DNA of 64,000 nucleotides from Candidatus Saccharimonadota bacterium (GCA_029288365.1 JARIHI010000004.1:62001-126000); one strand, 5' to 3'. Shown: positions 50,457-60,600, numbered from the stretch's first letter. Numbers and translations: made by a program. Notes: a model not told the origin generated them from the sequence alone.

Positions 50457-51265
50457 TGACATCGATTGCTGAATGGCTTGTACCATCGATGGTAAAGCTC
50501 CGGGACGCGGGAGTGGATTCACCGCGGCGGGATTGCTTGGTATTACTTGAAGACACAATACAAAAAGACCGAGCATGGGTAGTTGCTCATCCAGAATATG
50601 TATTGGACCAAAAGATTATTGCAAAGCTGGATAAACTTATCCGAAGAAGGATTACCCGTGAGCCGCTTGCATATATTCGTGATAAGGCATGGTTTTATGG
50701 CAGGTTTTTTTCAGTAAATCCTCACGTATTAATACCTCGTCCCGAGTCAGAAAACTTTATTGAACTTTTAAAAAAATTAAATCCTCAAAAAATTATAGAC
50801 ATTGGTACGGGCAGCGGCGCTTTGGCGGTTACTACTAATCTAGAACTACCGGATAGTAGTGTTATTGCTACTGATATAAGCAAAAAAGCACTCGTCATCG
50901 CCAAAAAAAATGCCCGTACATACAACGCGAATGTGGAGTTTTTGGCTGGCAGCCTACTTGAACCGCTAGATGACAAACAGCTTGAAAATTCAGTTATAGT
51001 TGCTAATTTACCCTATGTACCTAATGGGCTGATTACAAGCCCTGAAATTATGCAAGAACCATCAGAAGCATTATTTTCTGGCAAAGACGGACTTGACCAT
51101 TACCGAAGTTTTTGGCACCAAATAAGCATGCAAACGACGAAACCAAGCTACATTCTTACCGAGTCATTAGAATCTCAACACGTGACACTTGAGCAAATCG
51201 CCAAGCAATCAGGTTACCTAACAGAAAAAGCTGACGTGCTAATTCAGCAATTCCGAAAAATCTAG
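50456..51265 (+). CDS. prmC: Release factor glutamine methyltransferase
   Basis: Methylates the GGQ glutamine of RF1 and RF2. REPLAYIRDKAWFYGRFFSVNPHVLIPRPESE is the PrmC hallmark; motif I is IIDIGTGSGALAVTTNLEL. The catalytic NPPY is NLPY here (VANLPYVPNGL), a known-type variation. Length 269. Coupled to prfA. Its TAG shares bases with the converging HtrA stop (CTAG at 51262-51265). Confidence 0.94.
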   Translation: MTSIAEWLVPSMVKLRDAGVDSPRRDCLVLLEDTIQKDRAWVVAHPEYVLDQKIIAKLDKLIRRRITREPLAYIRDKAWFYGRFFSVNPHVLIPRPESENFIELLKKLNPQKIIDIGTGSGALAVTTNLELPDSSVIATDISKKALVIAKKNARTYNANVEFLAGSLLEPLDDKQLENSVIVANLPYVPNGLITSPEIMQEPSEALFSGKDGLDHYRSFWHQISMQTTKPSYILTESLESQHVTLEQIAKQSGYLTEKADVLIQQFRKI

Positions 51266-52512
51266 CTATTTGTCGAACTTGGCATAGTACCAAGCGTAAC
51301 TTGAATAGTTTGGGTTTTGCCACCGCGATTAATTGTGAGTTTCACTTTGTCACCTGGCTGATGTTTGCCTAGAAGTGATCCCAGGCTATTTTGCTCATTC
51401 ACAGACGTACCGTCTACCGCAGTAATGATGTCTCCCTCCTTAATGCCAGCTTTATCAGCGGGACCGCCACTAATTACCGTTGTTCGGCCATAATTGGCTT
51501 CTTTAGGAATGTAAGCTCCGCGCTTTACCGAGACGCCTACCTCTTTAGCTATACTATCTGTCAAAGAAACATACACGACACCCAAATAAGGGCGTTGTAG
51601 CTTCCCTGTCTTGGATACGCTTTGAATAAGGCCGCTGATATTATCTATAGGAATTGCAAAGCCAATATTCTCTGCATTACCGGCAACTGCCGTATTTATA
51701 CCGATGACCTCACCGCTTACATTCACTAACGGTCCACCGGAATTACCCTGGTTTATGGCTGCATCAGTTTGAAACAGGTCATTCAAGTTTTCGGCACCAG
51801 ACCCTGATTCATCGCTTGCCTGCACACTACGACCATATCCGGAAATAATACCGGTAGTCACTGTATTTTGGAACTGACCCAGCGCATTACCAATTGCCAC
51901 CACAGAGTCACCGACACGCATATCGCTTGACTTACCTAATTTAGCCGGCACAAGCTTGTGACCTTCAGTATTATTGATACGCAAAAATGCTACATCTAAG
52001 GTATCATTTTCGTTCGTCCTGCCTACCACTTTTACGTCTTTGAGCTCTGTACCGTCCGAAAGCACTACGTTAACTTTGGTAGTGCCCTTTGGCACAACAT
52101 GACGATTCGTAATAATGAGACCATCGCTGGAAAGTATAATGCCCGTACCGGCGCTTTGTTGCTCTGTAGATTGAGGCATTCCGAAGAAACTAAAATCGTT
52201 AGTAGTTTGACTTGTGACATTGACTGAAACTACGCTTTGACCTACTTCCTGGGCGATATTGCTAATAAGGTTACTCTGCTTGTCTAGGACTACTCGTTGA
52301 GCAGCAGTTGAGTTAGATTGATCCGACTCATGCCCGGCAGCACCAAGCCAACCACCACCAAATCCCACGACAGCAGCTACTAATACTAGAAAAATTCCCT
52401 GAAGTAATTTGAGTCTCTTAGGTTGCGTATCGCTGTTCTCTCGCAAAGAAGTGTTTGATGTAATTGTAGCTTGTTGGTCAGTATCGTTAGCCCGTGTTTT
52501 ATTGTCATCCAT
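51262..52512 (-). CDS. HtrA/DegP-like membrane-anchored serine protease
   Basis: 416 residues: cytoplasmic N-terminus, one membrane helix (about 36-58), a trypsin-like domain with His138 (ITNRHVV), Asp173 (TLDVAFLRI) and Ser258 (QGNSGGP), and one PDZ domain (about 300-410). It degrades or refolds damaged envelope proteins, like DegP or HtrA of Gram-positives. No two-component partner is next to it. Confidence 0.95.
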   Translation of the reverse strand: MDDNKTRANDTDQQATITSNTSLRENSDTQPKRLKLLQGIFLVLVAAVVGFGGGWLGAAGHESDQSNSTAAQRVVLDKQSNLISNIAQEVGQSVVSVNVTSQTTNDFSFFGMPQSTEQQSAGTGIILSSDGLIITNRHVVPKGTTKVNVVLSDGTELKDVKVVGRTNENDTLDVAFLRINNTEGHKLVPAKLGKSSDMRVGDSVVAIGNALGQFQNTVTTGIISGYGRSVQASDESGSGAENLNDLFQTDAAINQGNSGGPLVNVSGEVIGINTAVAGNAENIGFAIPIDNISGLIQSVSKTGKLQRPYLGVVYVSLTDSIAKEVGVSVKRGAYIPKEANYGRTTVISGGPADKAGIKEGDIITAVDGTSVNEQNSLGSLLGKHQPGDKVKLTINRGGKTQTIQVTLGTMPSSTNS

Positions 52513-52547
52513 AGTGCCCTCCTCTCGATGTTTCGCCCTACGCTTGC

Positions 52548-53306
52548 TTATATAATTTTATCACCCCAATCGGAAAAGACCAGGATAATAGCGGTAATGG
52601 CAATCATAATAAATGCAAATTGGTTACGTACAGCTTTTGATAGACGCTCACTATGGTCCAGATAATATACTGCGGCCAACCCATAACCAATGGTTATGAG
52701 TATAAGCGCAGGTTGTGACACTACACCCGTAGAAGGATAGTATAGTAACCAATGAGATAATACCCATACTAAGCCTGCGCCAAAAAAGGCCCACATATAT
52801 GCAAGTAGTCGGGTATAAGCTTCTTCAAACGCATCAAAGAAGTGATGCGCAGTTAGGTAGCAGATCACACCACTGCCAAGCACAAGGTAAAACGCTGAAT
52901 TATCATCCCCAACAAGGAACAACGCGCCCAAACCCCAAAAAAACGCAACAAGTGCTTGCAAACCTATCATGTAAGTTTTTGACGAAGGCTTGATAACGGT
53001 AAGCCATAGGATATACAGCAACGTCCATATAAGCTGCCAGGCCTGACTTTGTGTTTCAACCATGAATACCAAAGTTGAAAGACCGACAAGAATATCCACT
53101 GAATTGGCTCGTATATTCGCCAGCCAAAAACGCGGCTTCACTGCAAACATGCGCCACTTACTTAACAACACCACTAAAACTGCAAGCACAATAAAATCAA
53201 TCCGCACCAAAATAAATAGAATTATGGGTAACAGACTCAAGAGTAAGATGTGGAACGCCCAGGAGAATCCGCTCGTAGGCCGTACTTTAGCGATTAAAGG
53301 TTTCAT
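52548..53306 (-). CDS. Polytopic membrane protein of unknown function, 252 aa
   Basis: Eight or nine membrane helices, with few polar loops. No motif recognised. It overlaps the LCP gene upstream by 20 bp, so the two are likely made together; a role in wall polymer or surface carbohydrate handling is possible but not shown. Confidence 0.7.
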   Translation of the reverse strand: MKPLIAKVRPTSGFSWAFHILLLSLLPIILFILVRIDFIVLAVLVVLLSKWRMFAVKPRFWLANIRANSVDILVGLSTLVFMVETQSQAWQLIWTLLYILWLTVIKPSSKTYMIGLQALVAFFWGLGALFLVGDDNSAFYLVLGSGVICYLTAHHFFDAFEEAYTRLLAYMWAFFGAGLVWVLSHWLLYYPSTGVVSQPALILITIGYGLAAVYYLDHSERLSKAVRNQFAFIMIAITAIILVFSDWGDKII

Positions 53307-54954
53307 TACTTCCGATAATTATAACAAACCCTTTTCGTTCTTGCGCAGGTATACTAATTCCTTGCGGCAGTCTGCGTGTAGCCTTAGTCTTGAATCGTTT
53401 TTCCAAATAGTTCTTGGTATATTTATTTTTTCCAGTGAGATCCACGAGCACTGTGCGCTGATAATTCTGACTTGGCGCATTGTCGACCCTACGTACGTTA
53501 TAGCTGTATGTCTTGAGCTCTTCCGCTTCATCAGCGGCTATTCCTTCGGTAGGCGTACCGTTTAGCACAATGATCGGCGCCTTTTCCTTAATAACATACC
53601 CATCAGGCAGCTCTTTACGTATATAAGTACGAACTTCGTCATACACAAATGGTCCCGCTTTTGGTCGTACCACGGACTGGCCCGCATACATGCCAGTAGT
53701 TAAATAGTCGTGAGGTGGGTCAGTCAAGCCTATGGATTCTATATTGGTATCTTTTATGCCTTTTGTTATGGAATAAAGGCGAAGCAAGTCAGTCATGCTG
53801 AAATCTGTCTTTGCATGATTACCAAAATTATCCATGAGCTTTGATACTTTCACCGGATTACTGTAAGTACCGCTGGATAAAATTTTGTCTTTAAGCGCCA
53901 TGATAAAGAGCCTTTGTCGTTCGGAGCGGTCAAAATCACCACGCGCACTTCCGTGCCGAGACCGAACATACATGAGCGCTTTTTTGCCATTCATTTTTTG
54001 TGTACCCTTCTTTGCAAGCACTGGGTTCCAATTGTTCTCCCACGCCATTGTTGGATCACGAAGTTCTTCAGGCACGTTGATAGTCACGCTCCCTACTGTA
54101 TTGACCGCCTGCTCAAAACCCCTGAAGTCTACCATGGCATAATAGTGCATGTTGATACCCAAAACTTCTTCTACAGAGCTTTCTATGGCGGTAATCCCGG
54201 CTTTTTCTGCATTATCTTGCGTAGCGCTTTTATTGAGAGCCTTGTTTTTAGCATTAGCAAATACTGCATTAATTTTTGAATCCCCGGCTTTAGATTCTAC
54301 CCATAAGTCACGCGGTATACTGACTAGCGAAGATTTCTTATTGACGGGGTCAATGCTGACTACCAAAATAGTGTCAGTGAGATCAGGACCGTCGTGGCCC
54401 TCGCCTCCCCGTCCTAAAAGCAATATATTAATACGCCCATCGCCCTCGCCCTTTAGTTTAGCCGGGTCAACTTGAGCATCAAGTGCAGCAGCGGCACCTC
54501 CACCCTTTAATATTTGATTCAACTTTAGATAGCCCTTTGCAGCAAGTAAGCCAGCCAGTCCGAGTGTAACTACAACTGTAGCGATAGTCCCTCGCATTGC
54601 CCACTTACGCCAAGTCGGACGTGTTTTTTTACGTCGCTTTACATTAAATCGCTTAGTACGACTCTTTGTTTCCGTGCCGAAACTTTTGGAGAGTGCTGCT
54701 TGCTGAGCTTGTGAACTCGTTATCGCTTCTTTATTCGGATCGGCCCGTCGTGACACCATAAAACCATCAGAGCCTGTGCGAGGGGGACGCAAATCAGCAC
54801 GCAGCCTGTCATTAAAGACCGGTTTCTTTGCAGGGTCAAGCCGAGTACTCGTTCGAATTGCGCCCTTACCGCGGTTGGTTGGTGCATTCAAAAACCCATC
54901 AATAGCTTGACGAGCATACCGTTTTTTGGCAGGATCGTTGCTAAAATTATTCAT
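53287..54954 (-). CDS. LytR-CpsA-Psr (LCP) family protein with LytR_C domain
   Basis: LCP enzymes attach wall polymers to peptidoglycan, a Gram-positive trait. A long cytoplasmic Arg/Lys-rich N-terminus (about 130 residues) precedes one membrane helix. The LCP domain has RINILLLGRGGEGHDGPDLTDTILVVSID, SIPRDLWVE and YVRSRHGSARGDFDRSERQR, with the acidic and Arg residues that bind the polyprenyl pyrophosphate. A C-terminal LytR_C domain (about 455-550) follows. The ATG at 54952-54954 is preferred; a TTG three codons earlier is possible. Confidence 0.93.
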   Translation of the reverse strand: MNNFSNDPAKKRYARQAIDGFLNAPTNRGKGAIRTSTRLDPAKKPVFNDRLRADLRPPRTGSDGFMVSRRADPNKEAITSSQAQQAALSKSFGTETKSRTKRFNVKRRKKTRPTWRKWAMRGTIATVVVTLGLAGLLAAKGYLKLNQILKGGGAAAALDAQVDPAKLKGEGDGRINILLLGRGGEGHDGPDLTDTILVVSIDPVNKKSSLVSIPRDLWVESKAGDSKINAVFANAKNKALNKSATQDNAEKAGITAIESSVEEVLGINMHYYAMVDFRGFEQAVNTVGSVTINVPEELRDPTMAWENNWNPVLAKKGTQKMNGKKALMYVRSRHGSARGDFDRSERQRLFIMALKDKILSSGTYSNPVKVSKLMDNFGNHAKTDFSMTDLLRLYSITKGIKDTNIESIGLTDPPHDYLTTGMYAGQSVVRPKAGPFVYDEVRTYIRKELPDGYVIKEKAPIIVLNGTPTEGIAADEAEELKTYSYNVRRVDNAPSQNYQRTVLVDLTGKNKYTKNYLEKRFKTKATRRLPQGISIPAQERKGFVIIIGSNETFNR

Positions 54955-55040
54955 AATACGCAAATCTTAGTATACCTCGTTAAAACGCTAGCGTAAATAT
55001 AGTACATATCAAAAAAATACTATATAGTAAAAGGCTGAGT

Positions 55041-55685
55041 ATGGATCCAGACACTATTATTACTGATACCGTCAATACAATGACCGGTAAAAGTCCAAAA
55101 AAACAGGACAATGCCTGGTCATTTTTTTCTACCATAGCTATTATTTTAGGCGCTATCCTCGTAGCAGGTCTCATGATGTGGTTTGTGTTTCGGTCTTATC
55201 AAGTAGACGGGCCAAGTATGCAGACTACCCTTCATAATAATGATCGCCTTATTATCTGGAAAGTACCAAGGACATGGGCGCGTATCACCGGACATACTTA
55301 TATACCTAACCGTGGTGATATTATTGTTTTTGCCGAACGCGGACTCACTACGCCGGACGGTAACTCAAAAGAGCTCATAAAACGTGTTATCGGCCTACCC
55401 GGAGATCGTGTAGTTGTAGAAAACGGCAAAACTAGAGTATACAATACAGAACATCCTGATGGATTTAATCCTGATACCGCACTTCCTTACGGGGAAAACC
55501 TAAATCTAGCTATGGACCCAGAAGAAAAAATTGACGAAAATGTCGGTGATAATCAGGTATTTGTGATGGGAGACAATCGAAATAATTCTCTTGATTCTCG
55601 TATATTTGGCCCTGTTGACGCAAAGGACATTGTAGGCAAACTTGTCCTGAGAGTATTCCCCTTGAGTGATGCAAAACGATTTTAA
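55041..55685 (+). CDS. lepB: Signal peptidase I
   Basis: Cuts signal peptides after export. One membrane helix (about 29-50), catalytic Ser59 in GPSMQTT and Lys114 in LIKRVIGLPGD, then MGDNRNNSLDSR. 214 residues is normal. The leader shows TATAGT about 12 nt before the ATG plus an AAAAGG. It converges with parB. Confidence 0.95.
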   Translation: MDPDTIITDTVNTMTGKSPKKQDNAWSFFSTIAIILGAILVAGLMMWFVFRSYQVDGPSMQTTLHNNDRLIIWKVPRTWARITGHTYIPNRGDIIVFAERGLTTPDGNSKELIKRVIGLPGDRVVVENGKTRVYNTEHPDGFNPDTALPYGENLNLAMDPEEKIDENVGDNQVFVMGDNRNNSLDSRIFGPVDAKDIVGKLVLRVFPLSDAKRF

Positions 55686-55699
55686 CTTCTAGAATAGCC

Positions 55700-56560
55700 T
55701 TATGTCTCTAGTGTCTCTATGATACGGGCAAGCTCATCATCGTTTTTAAATCCTATTTCAATTTTGCCACCTTTTGCCATACGGCGTATTTGGACATTAG
55801 TGTGCAGACGCTTGCCTAAGCGTTTTGTTTCTGGTGTTTCTGTTTCGACCCGAGCGTGTACCGCCTTGGTCTCTTGTATACCTGATTTTACTGAATTTAC
55901 AAACCGTTCTGCTTGGCGTACAGACCAGCCGTGAGTCATAACTGCATGTAATAGTTCTTGCTGTTTTTCAGGAGTTTGTTTCAAAGCTAAAACTGCTCGC
56001 GCATGACCTTCGCTAATTTTGCCGCTTGCCAGTGCATTGCGTGCTTCTTCAGGTAATTGCAAGAGTCGCACAATGTTATTAATTGTTGAAGGCGCCTTAC
56101 CCAATCTTTTAGCAATCGTCTCGTATGCTGTGTTGAATTGTTGATGCAACCGCTCAATAGAGCGTGCCTGCTCAAGCGGTGACAAATCGACACGCTGCAC
56201 ATTCTCTATTAAGGCTATTTCTAATTGCTCAAGTTCTTTATGAGAACGCACTAACGCTGGTATCTTTTTAAGCCCCGCCATCTGTGAAGCACGCCAACGC
56301 CGCTCACCCGCAACAATACTATAAGTATTATTACCGTTCGGAGATATAACTATCGGTTGCAAGACCCCATGTTGCTTGATAGACTGCGCCAGTTCCCTTA
56401 ACGCCTCTTTATCAAAATGCTGACGCGGTTGCTCGGTGTTTGGATTAATATCTGTAAGTGCTACTTGTAACACCTTTTCACCTTCATCAATGAGCAAATC
56501 CTTATCAAAGTTATCAGGCATTAATGCCGCAAACCCTTTACCTAAGCCTTTAGCTGACAC
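55700..56560 (-). CDS. parB: Chromosome partitioning protein ParB
   Basis: The N-terminal CTPase domain has VAGERRWRASQMAGL, the KorB/SpoOJ helix-turn-helix is around LGKAPSTINNIVRLLQLP, and a C-terminal dimerisation region follows. It spreads from parS sites and loads SMC. The GTG start has GGAG 10 nt upstream. parA overlaps it by 11 bp. No full parS site was found in the window. Confidence 0.94.
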   Translation of the reverse strand: MSAKGLGKGFAALMPDNFDKDLLIDEGEKVLQVALTDINPNTEQPRQHFDKEALRELAQSIKQHGVLQPIVISPNGNNTYSIVAGERRWRASQMAGLKKIPALVRSHKELEQLEIALIENVQRVDLSPLEQARSIERLHQQFNTAYETIAKRLGKAPSTINNIVRLLQLPEEARNALASGKISEGHARAVLALKQTPEKQQELLHAVMTHGWSVRQAERFVNSVKSGIQETKAVHARVETETPETKRLGKRLHTNVQIRRMAKGGKIEIGFKNDDELARIIETLET

Positions 56561-57305
56561 GCTTTGTGATCTCCTTACTCAAATTTTTATACGCCCTCGA
56601 ACCCTTCGACCATTTGTCGTGCTCAAATATTGTTCGGCTAAAGCTCGGTGCTTCTGCGAGACGCACGTTACGTGGGATAACAGTTTTGAACAATTTCTCT
56701 CCAAAATGATTTTTTAGCTCTGTGGCTACCTGTTCAGATAATGTAGTGCGTTTGTCGTACATAGTCAGCACTACTCCAAGTATTTCTAAGTTACGGTTAG
56801 CGCCTTGCCGGACAGCCTGCACTGTACCCAATAATTGACCTAAGCCCTCTAGAGCATAATATTCTGCTTGTACCGGTATAAGCACGTGGCTGGCTGCTAC
56901 CAAAGCATTGAGAGTTAACAGGCCTAACGCTGGTGGGCAGTCTATTAGTATGTAGTCAAACGTAGCCATAGAAAGCGCTTCTTTCAGTTTATTTTCTCTG
57001 TTAGCTACCTCAACTAATTCCACCTCCGCCCCAGCTAAGTTTTGATTGGCGGGCAAGATATATAAACCTTCTATCCGGGTATCATGTATACCGTTTTCAA
57101 GAGGCTGTGAGCCGAGCAAAACCTCATAACTTGTAATTTGCGTATCTTTACTGATACCTACGCCACTTGTGGCATTCGCTTGCGGGTCAAGGTCTATGAG
57201 TAACACTTTAGTATTTGACGATGCTAACGCTGCGGCCACATTAATGGTAGTAGTAGTTTTCCCTACCCCTCCTTTTTGATTACTCACAGCAATTACTTTA
57301 GACAT
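56550..57305 (-). CDS. parA: Chromosome partitioning ATPase ParA (Soj)
   Basis: Deviant Walker A KGGVGKTT at residues 11-18, then LLIDLDPQANATSGVG, YILIDCPPALGLLTLNAL and PVQAEYYALEGLGQLL are ParA hallmarks. It forms the ATP-dependent DNA-bound gradient that moves ParB-parS. 251 residues. The pair often lies near the replication origin; no DnaA gene or origin is visible here. The 174-bp upstream gap is AT-rich with a 12-bp palindrome AATACTAGTATT at 57398-57409. Confidence 0.96.
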   Translation of the reverse strand: MSKVIAVSNQKGGVGKTTTTINVAAALASSNTKVLLIDLDPQANATSGVGISKDTQITSYEVLLGSQPLENGIHDTRIEGLYILPANQNLAGAEVELVEVANRENKLKEALSMATFDYILIDCPPALGLLTLNALVAASHVLIPVQAEYYALEGLGQLLGTVQAVRQGANRNLEILGVVLTMYDKRTTLSEQVATELKNHFGEKLFKTVIPRNVRLAEAPSFSRTIFEHDKWSKGSRAYKNLSKEITKRVS

Positions 57306-57479
57306 TTTTGTTCCCGCACCTTATATTTACTTAATCATACCATCAAACAAGCCCTCTACAAATCACACTCGTAAGAGTACTATAAGGCTAGCTATTTAAT
57401 ACTAGTATTTTTATATCATGAAGCTATTAGTCCTCTACTTGATAAGTAAGCTTTTCCTTACAAAACTATCACCTCTTTA

Positions 57480-60293
57480 CTAGTAAGCACTTAGGTAGGT
57501 GAGCGTAATGTTGCCTAGTTCGAAGTTAGCGCTACTCTTGGCCGTCATACTTATCTTCATAGTCATGAGACCATCTGCCGTATATGTGCCGGCAAAAGTT
57601 GCTCCTGAAGTAGTAGTCCAAGTACTTGTAGAGCCTGGTGTAATACTAATCGCATTGAGATTAGAATCTACCGTTCCATTTGTACCGTACACGGTAGCAG
57701 TTGCGGTTGCGTTAGAGGTATTGCTTGTCCATGACTCTACAGCGATTGGATTAGATGTAGCCCATGCACTCCAATCAGATGGCACTGCCATAGTAATGAC
57801 AACGTCATAAGTTTGATTTGTACCTTGGGTAGTAGTCCATTTGTAGTAGTTCTTTTTCGCCGTACTATCATAGCCAGCTGTCATTGTGCCAGTACCACTT
57901 CCGTCTAGTACGGCACCAGCATATTCAGGGGTCAGTATAACCTTCTTAGTATTACGAGCCGTACCATAGAGGCGCAACTTACCACTTGCACCAGTAGCAG
58001 TGTCGTTAAAGCTAAAGCCATTTGTAGCATTGCCAACTCGGAGCGTTGTTTGTACTTCTGCAACAGTTACCACTAATTGAGCGGTAGAAAGTGAAGGTGT
58101 TGTGGCTGCACCTATCAACACCCTTGTATTTTGGGTATCAGCTGTTATAACGTTAGCACTACCAGCACCAGTACTTGTCTGTACCTTGAAAGCAGTTGTA
58201 GAATCCGTAGTGGTTCTAATCAAAACTGGCCCTGTCTTACTCACTGTTAAGACATTGTCCGTAGCATTTGCAAGTTCTAAGATATTTGCTTGACCACCTG
58301 TGCCAGTTTTCTTAGCCCGTATTGTTGTATCGTTATTTGACTCGACGTATAGCTGGACTGTACCAGGGTTTGCCCCCCCTGGAGCACCAATAATTGAAAC
58401 CTCATTAAGTGCAGTGTCAACACTAAGTACAGCGTTGCCAAGGTCATTTCGGACCTCAAATGCTGTACTTGAAGGTGTGGCACTTTGTACAATTAGATCG
58501 TCCTCTGTCATCAAAGTATCGGCTGCTGAACGATATAAGACTGTGTCACTGGCTAGCCCAAATAGTATAGCTGCCTCCCCTCCTGGCCCCAAGGCACCGA
58601 TTTCGACTTGTTCAGCAGTATCATCAGCGGCAGTCAATTTACCTTGAGAGTATATATTGCCTGTAGCTATGAAGATACCGCTAGTTTGTAGGGCGCCAGC
58701 GTCGACACGGTACAGATAAGTGTCTATATCCGTACCATCGCCCCATTGTAATTCTCCGTCGGTATCAATAATAAATCGATAATCACTATCGCCGGTTACA
58801 TCACTGGCTAGCAGCCAATCACCTGCACTACTGTTAGTTACTCTGAAATAGGTCGCATTTGAGTCATCACCGACAATGGAAATACTTTCTCCATTGGAGT
58901 TTTCTACTTCCAGATTACCTTGTATTAACTTCAAGTCATCGCCAGTGCCTAGAGCTAAGGTATTGGCAGCGGATCTGTACAGCAACGCGTCGGTGCCGAA
59001 TAGTATGCCCCCAGAACTGCCTTGTACATCAAGCTGCAATTGCCCAGCTGAACCGATTTGTAGTACATCGGTACCGTTGTTTTGGACCTTGAATTCACCG
59101 GTGGAGCCAGTGGCAATGTTGATATTAAAGTTAGCATCAGTAGAGGTATTAGCTAGCGTAATACCTATATTGTTCCCATCAGTGGTAAGAATAGTGTTAC
59201 CACCATCGTATGCGCCTTGAAGCGAAGAAGCACCACCGCTGACACATGAGCCGCCAGTAACTATACCTCCCGTAATTACCTGGTTTTGCAGCATCTGCCC
59301 ACCAGAACAAGTAGTAGATGCGCCTGAAACGCCGCCAGCACTAAAAGCAGCAGCATCAAAGGTATCATCTGTCTTTAAGACGTTAGTTGCTGAGCGATAC
59401 AAATTGGTATCACCACCGATGAGCAACCCTCCGCCTGAGCCTGTGGTATCAAGCTGCAATTGGCCGGCAGAGCCGATTTGTAGTACATCGGTACCGTTGT
59501 TTTGAACCTTGAATTCACCGGTGGAGCCAGTGGCAATGTTGACTAAAAAGTTCGGGTCAGTTGTGGTATTTGCGAGGGTAATACCCAAGTTGTTACCATC
59601 GGTAGTTAAAATGCTATTACCGCCGTTATAAGCGCCCTGAAGTGTCACGCTTGAAGATGCTGCAAAACCACAATTAGCACTATTCTGAATACAAAGTGTT
59701 CCGGATTCGTCTGGTAGCAAAATGCTTCTGGCTCCGGTTTGGGTAGCAAAATCTAACGTAGAGGTGTTAGCTCCGGTTCTTTTAGCAAGTTGCCCAGCCT
59801 TAAATGCATAAGGAACAGCGGTAAGTTTCAGCCGAGGCGACATCTCACCGTCCCAAGTAGGACTAGCTGTTTGAGTGATACCGCCAATATTCATGGTCAG
59901 CCACTGGTCTTGGTCCCAGTCAATATTGCTTGGGAAAGAAGTAAGTGAGCCCAAGTTAACCGTTAAATACCCATTTACTACCCTTACTCGATTATCATTG
60001 CCAGCCGTAACACCATTGCTGTCATAGTATGTCTCTGTCCAAGAGGCTGTTCCGCCGCTACTAGCACTGTAGAGCTTAAACTCAACATTGTAGTACCCAT
60101 CAGATACGAGTGCCCCTGAGCTTTGCAAAAGACGAGCTTGAAAATTAAGTGTGCTGCTAGTAGCTGCATCAGCTGTGCGAGGTTGTGCAAAAAACGTATT
60201 CAAAAGAGAAAATGCCACAAAGAATAGGCACAACCAAATGTATCTTTGGGTGCGTCCAAACAGTACTTGCCTGAGAAGTGTTTTTTGGGGCAT
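57480..60293 (-). CDS. Large secreted surface protein with internal repeats
   Basis: About 937 residues. After a signal peptide (to about residue 35, ending TADAA) comes a module with STLNFQARLLQSSGALVSDGYYNVEFKLY and LTAVPYAFKA, typical of tail-fibre-like domains in bacterial surface proteins. Two long repeats (about 140 residues apart) follow, each with LQGAYNGGN, LTTDGNN, GEFKVQNNGTDVLQIG and LYRSA; a shorter third unit appears later. The C-terminal part is Thr/Ser-rich beta. No sortase motif or anchor is seen. Likely an adhesin or cell-contact fibre. The ATG at 60291-60293 is my choice; a TTG 12 codons earlier is possible. Confidence 0.85.
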   Translation of the reverse strand: MPQKTLLRQVLFGRTQRYIWLCLFFVAFSLLNTFFAQPRTADAATSSTLNFQARLLQSSGALVSDGYYNVEFKLYSASSGGTASWTETYYDSNGVTAGNDNRVRVVNGYLTVNLGSLTSFPSNIDWDQDQWLTMNIGGITQTASPTWDGEMSPRLKLTAVPYAFKAGQLAKRTGANTSTLDFATQTGARSILLPDESGTLCIQNSANCGFAASSSVTLQGAYNGGNSILTTDGNNLGITLANTTTDPNFLVNIATGSTGEFKVQNNGTDVLQIGSAGQLQLDTTGSGGGLLIGGDTNLYRSATNVLKTDDTFDAAAFSAGGVSGASTTCSGGQMLQNQVITGGIVTGGSCVSGGASSLQGAYDGGNTILTTDGNNIGITLANTSTDANFNINIATGSTGEFKVQNNGTDVLQIGSAGQLQLDVQGSSGGILFGTDALLYRSAANTLALGTGDDLKLIQGNLEVENSNGESISIVGDDSNATYFRVTNSSAGDWLLASDVTGDSDYRFIIDTDGELQWGDGTDIDTYLYRVDAGALQTSGIFIATGNIYSQGKLTAADDTAEQVEIGALGPGGEAAILFGLASDTVLYRSAADTLMTEDDLIVQSATPSSTAFEVRNDLGNAVLSVDTALNEVSIIGAPGGANPGTVQLYVESNNDTTIRAKKTGTGGQANILELANATDNVLTVSKTGPVLIRTTTDSTTAFKVQTSTGAGSANVITADTQNTRVLIGAATTPSLSTAQLVVTVAEVQTTLRVGNATNGFSFNDTATGASGKLRLYGTARNTKKVILTPEYAGAVLDGSGTGTMTAGYDSTAKKNYYKWTTTQGTNQTYDVVITMAVPSDWSAWATSNPIAVESWTSNTSNATATATVYGTNGTVDSNLNAISITPGSTSTWTTTSGATFAGTYTADGLMTMKISMTAKSSANFELGNITLTYLSAY
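59028..59122. repeat. Direct repeat copy 1 inside the surface protein gene
   Basis: 95 bp that recurs at 59448-59542 with five mismatches, offset exactly 420 bp (140 codons). It encodes the conserved GEFKVQNNGTDVLQIGSAGQ block. Confidence 0.9.
59448..59542. repeat. Direct repeat copy 2 inside the surface protein gene
   Basis: Partner of the repeat at 59028-59122. The near identity at DNA level, higher than the surrounding protein-level repeat requires, suggests recent duplication or gene conversion. Confidence 0.9.
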
Positions 60294-60539
60294 GTGTTTG
60301 TATTGATTTTGGAATTTTGATGATCGCAAGCGATCAGTTTTTGTTTGTATTTTTACAAACTGTTTTAAGTATGACGCTTTGTAAGGTGTTTTTCAAGAGG
60401 TACAACAAGACACTTTTTGGACTTAAAATTAAAGATTTTTAAAGACTCAGGAAATATTAACTGTTGTAAATAATGCCATTTAGTCTAATTTATACCTGAA
60501 CACAAAAATATATACTGGATAAATTTTAATTTAAATGCC

Positions 60540-60556
60540 GTAGTGATATACACTAC
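60540..60556. other. 17-bp operator-like palindrome in a 328-bp gap
   Basis: GTAGTG-ATATA-CACTAC is a symmetrical inverted repeat. The gap 60294-60621 is very AT-rich and holds this palindrome, the rplU terminator and no coding sequence I can support. It lies upstream of the surface protein gene and may be a regulator site. Confidence 0.4.
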
Positions 60557-60563
60557 AATAAAA

Positions 60564-60600
60564 AATGAAGGCTGATTTTTCCACAGCCTTCATTTTTATA
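60564..60600. terminator. Terminator after rplU, bidirectional in form
   Basis: AATGAAGGCTG (60564-60574) pairs with CAGCCTTCATT (60584-60594), loop of 9 nt. On the minus strand (rplU direction) a run of six T follows; on the plus strand TTTATA follows. Confidence 0.85.

Noticed and set aside
57480-60293. Prophage tail fibre
   Set aside because: The protein resembles fibre modules, but it has a signal peptide and there are no other phage genes nearby.
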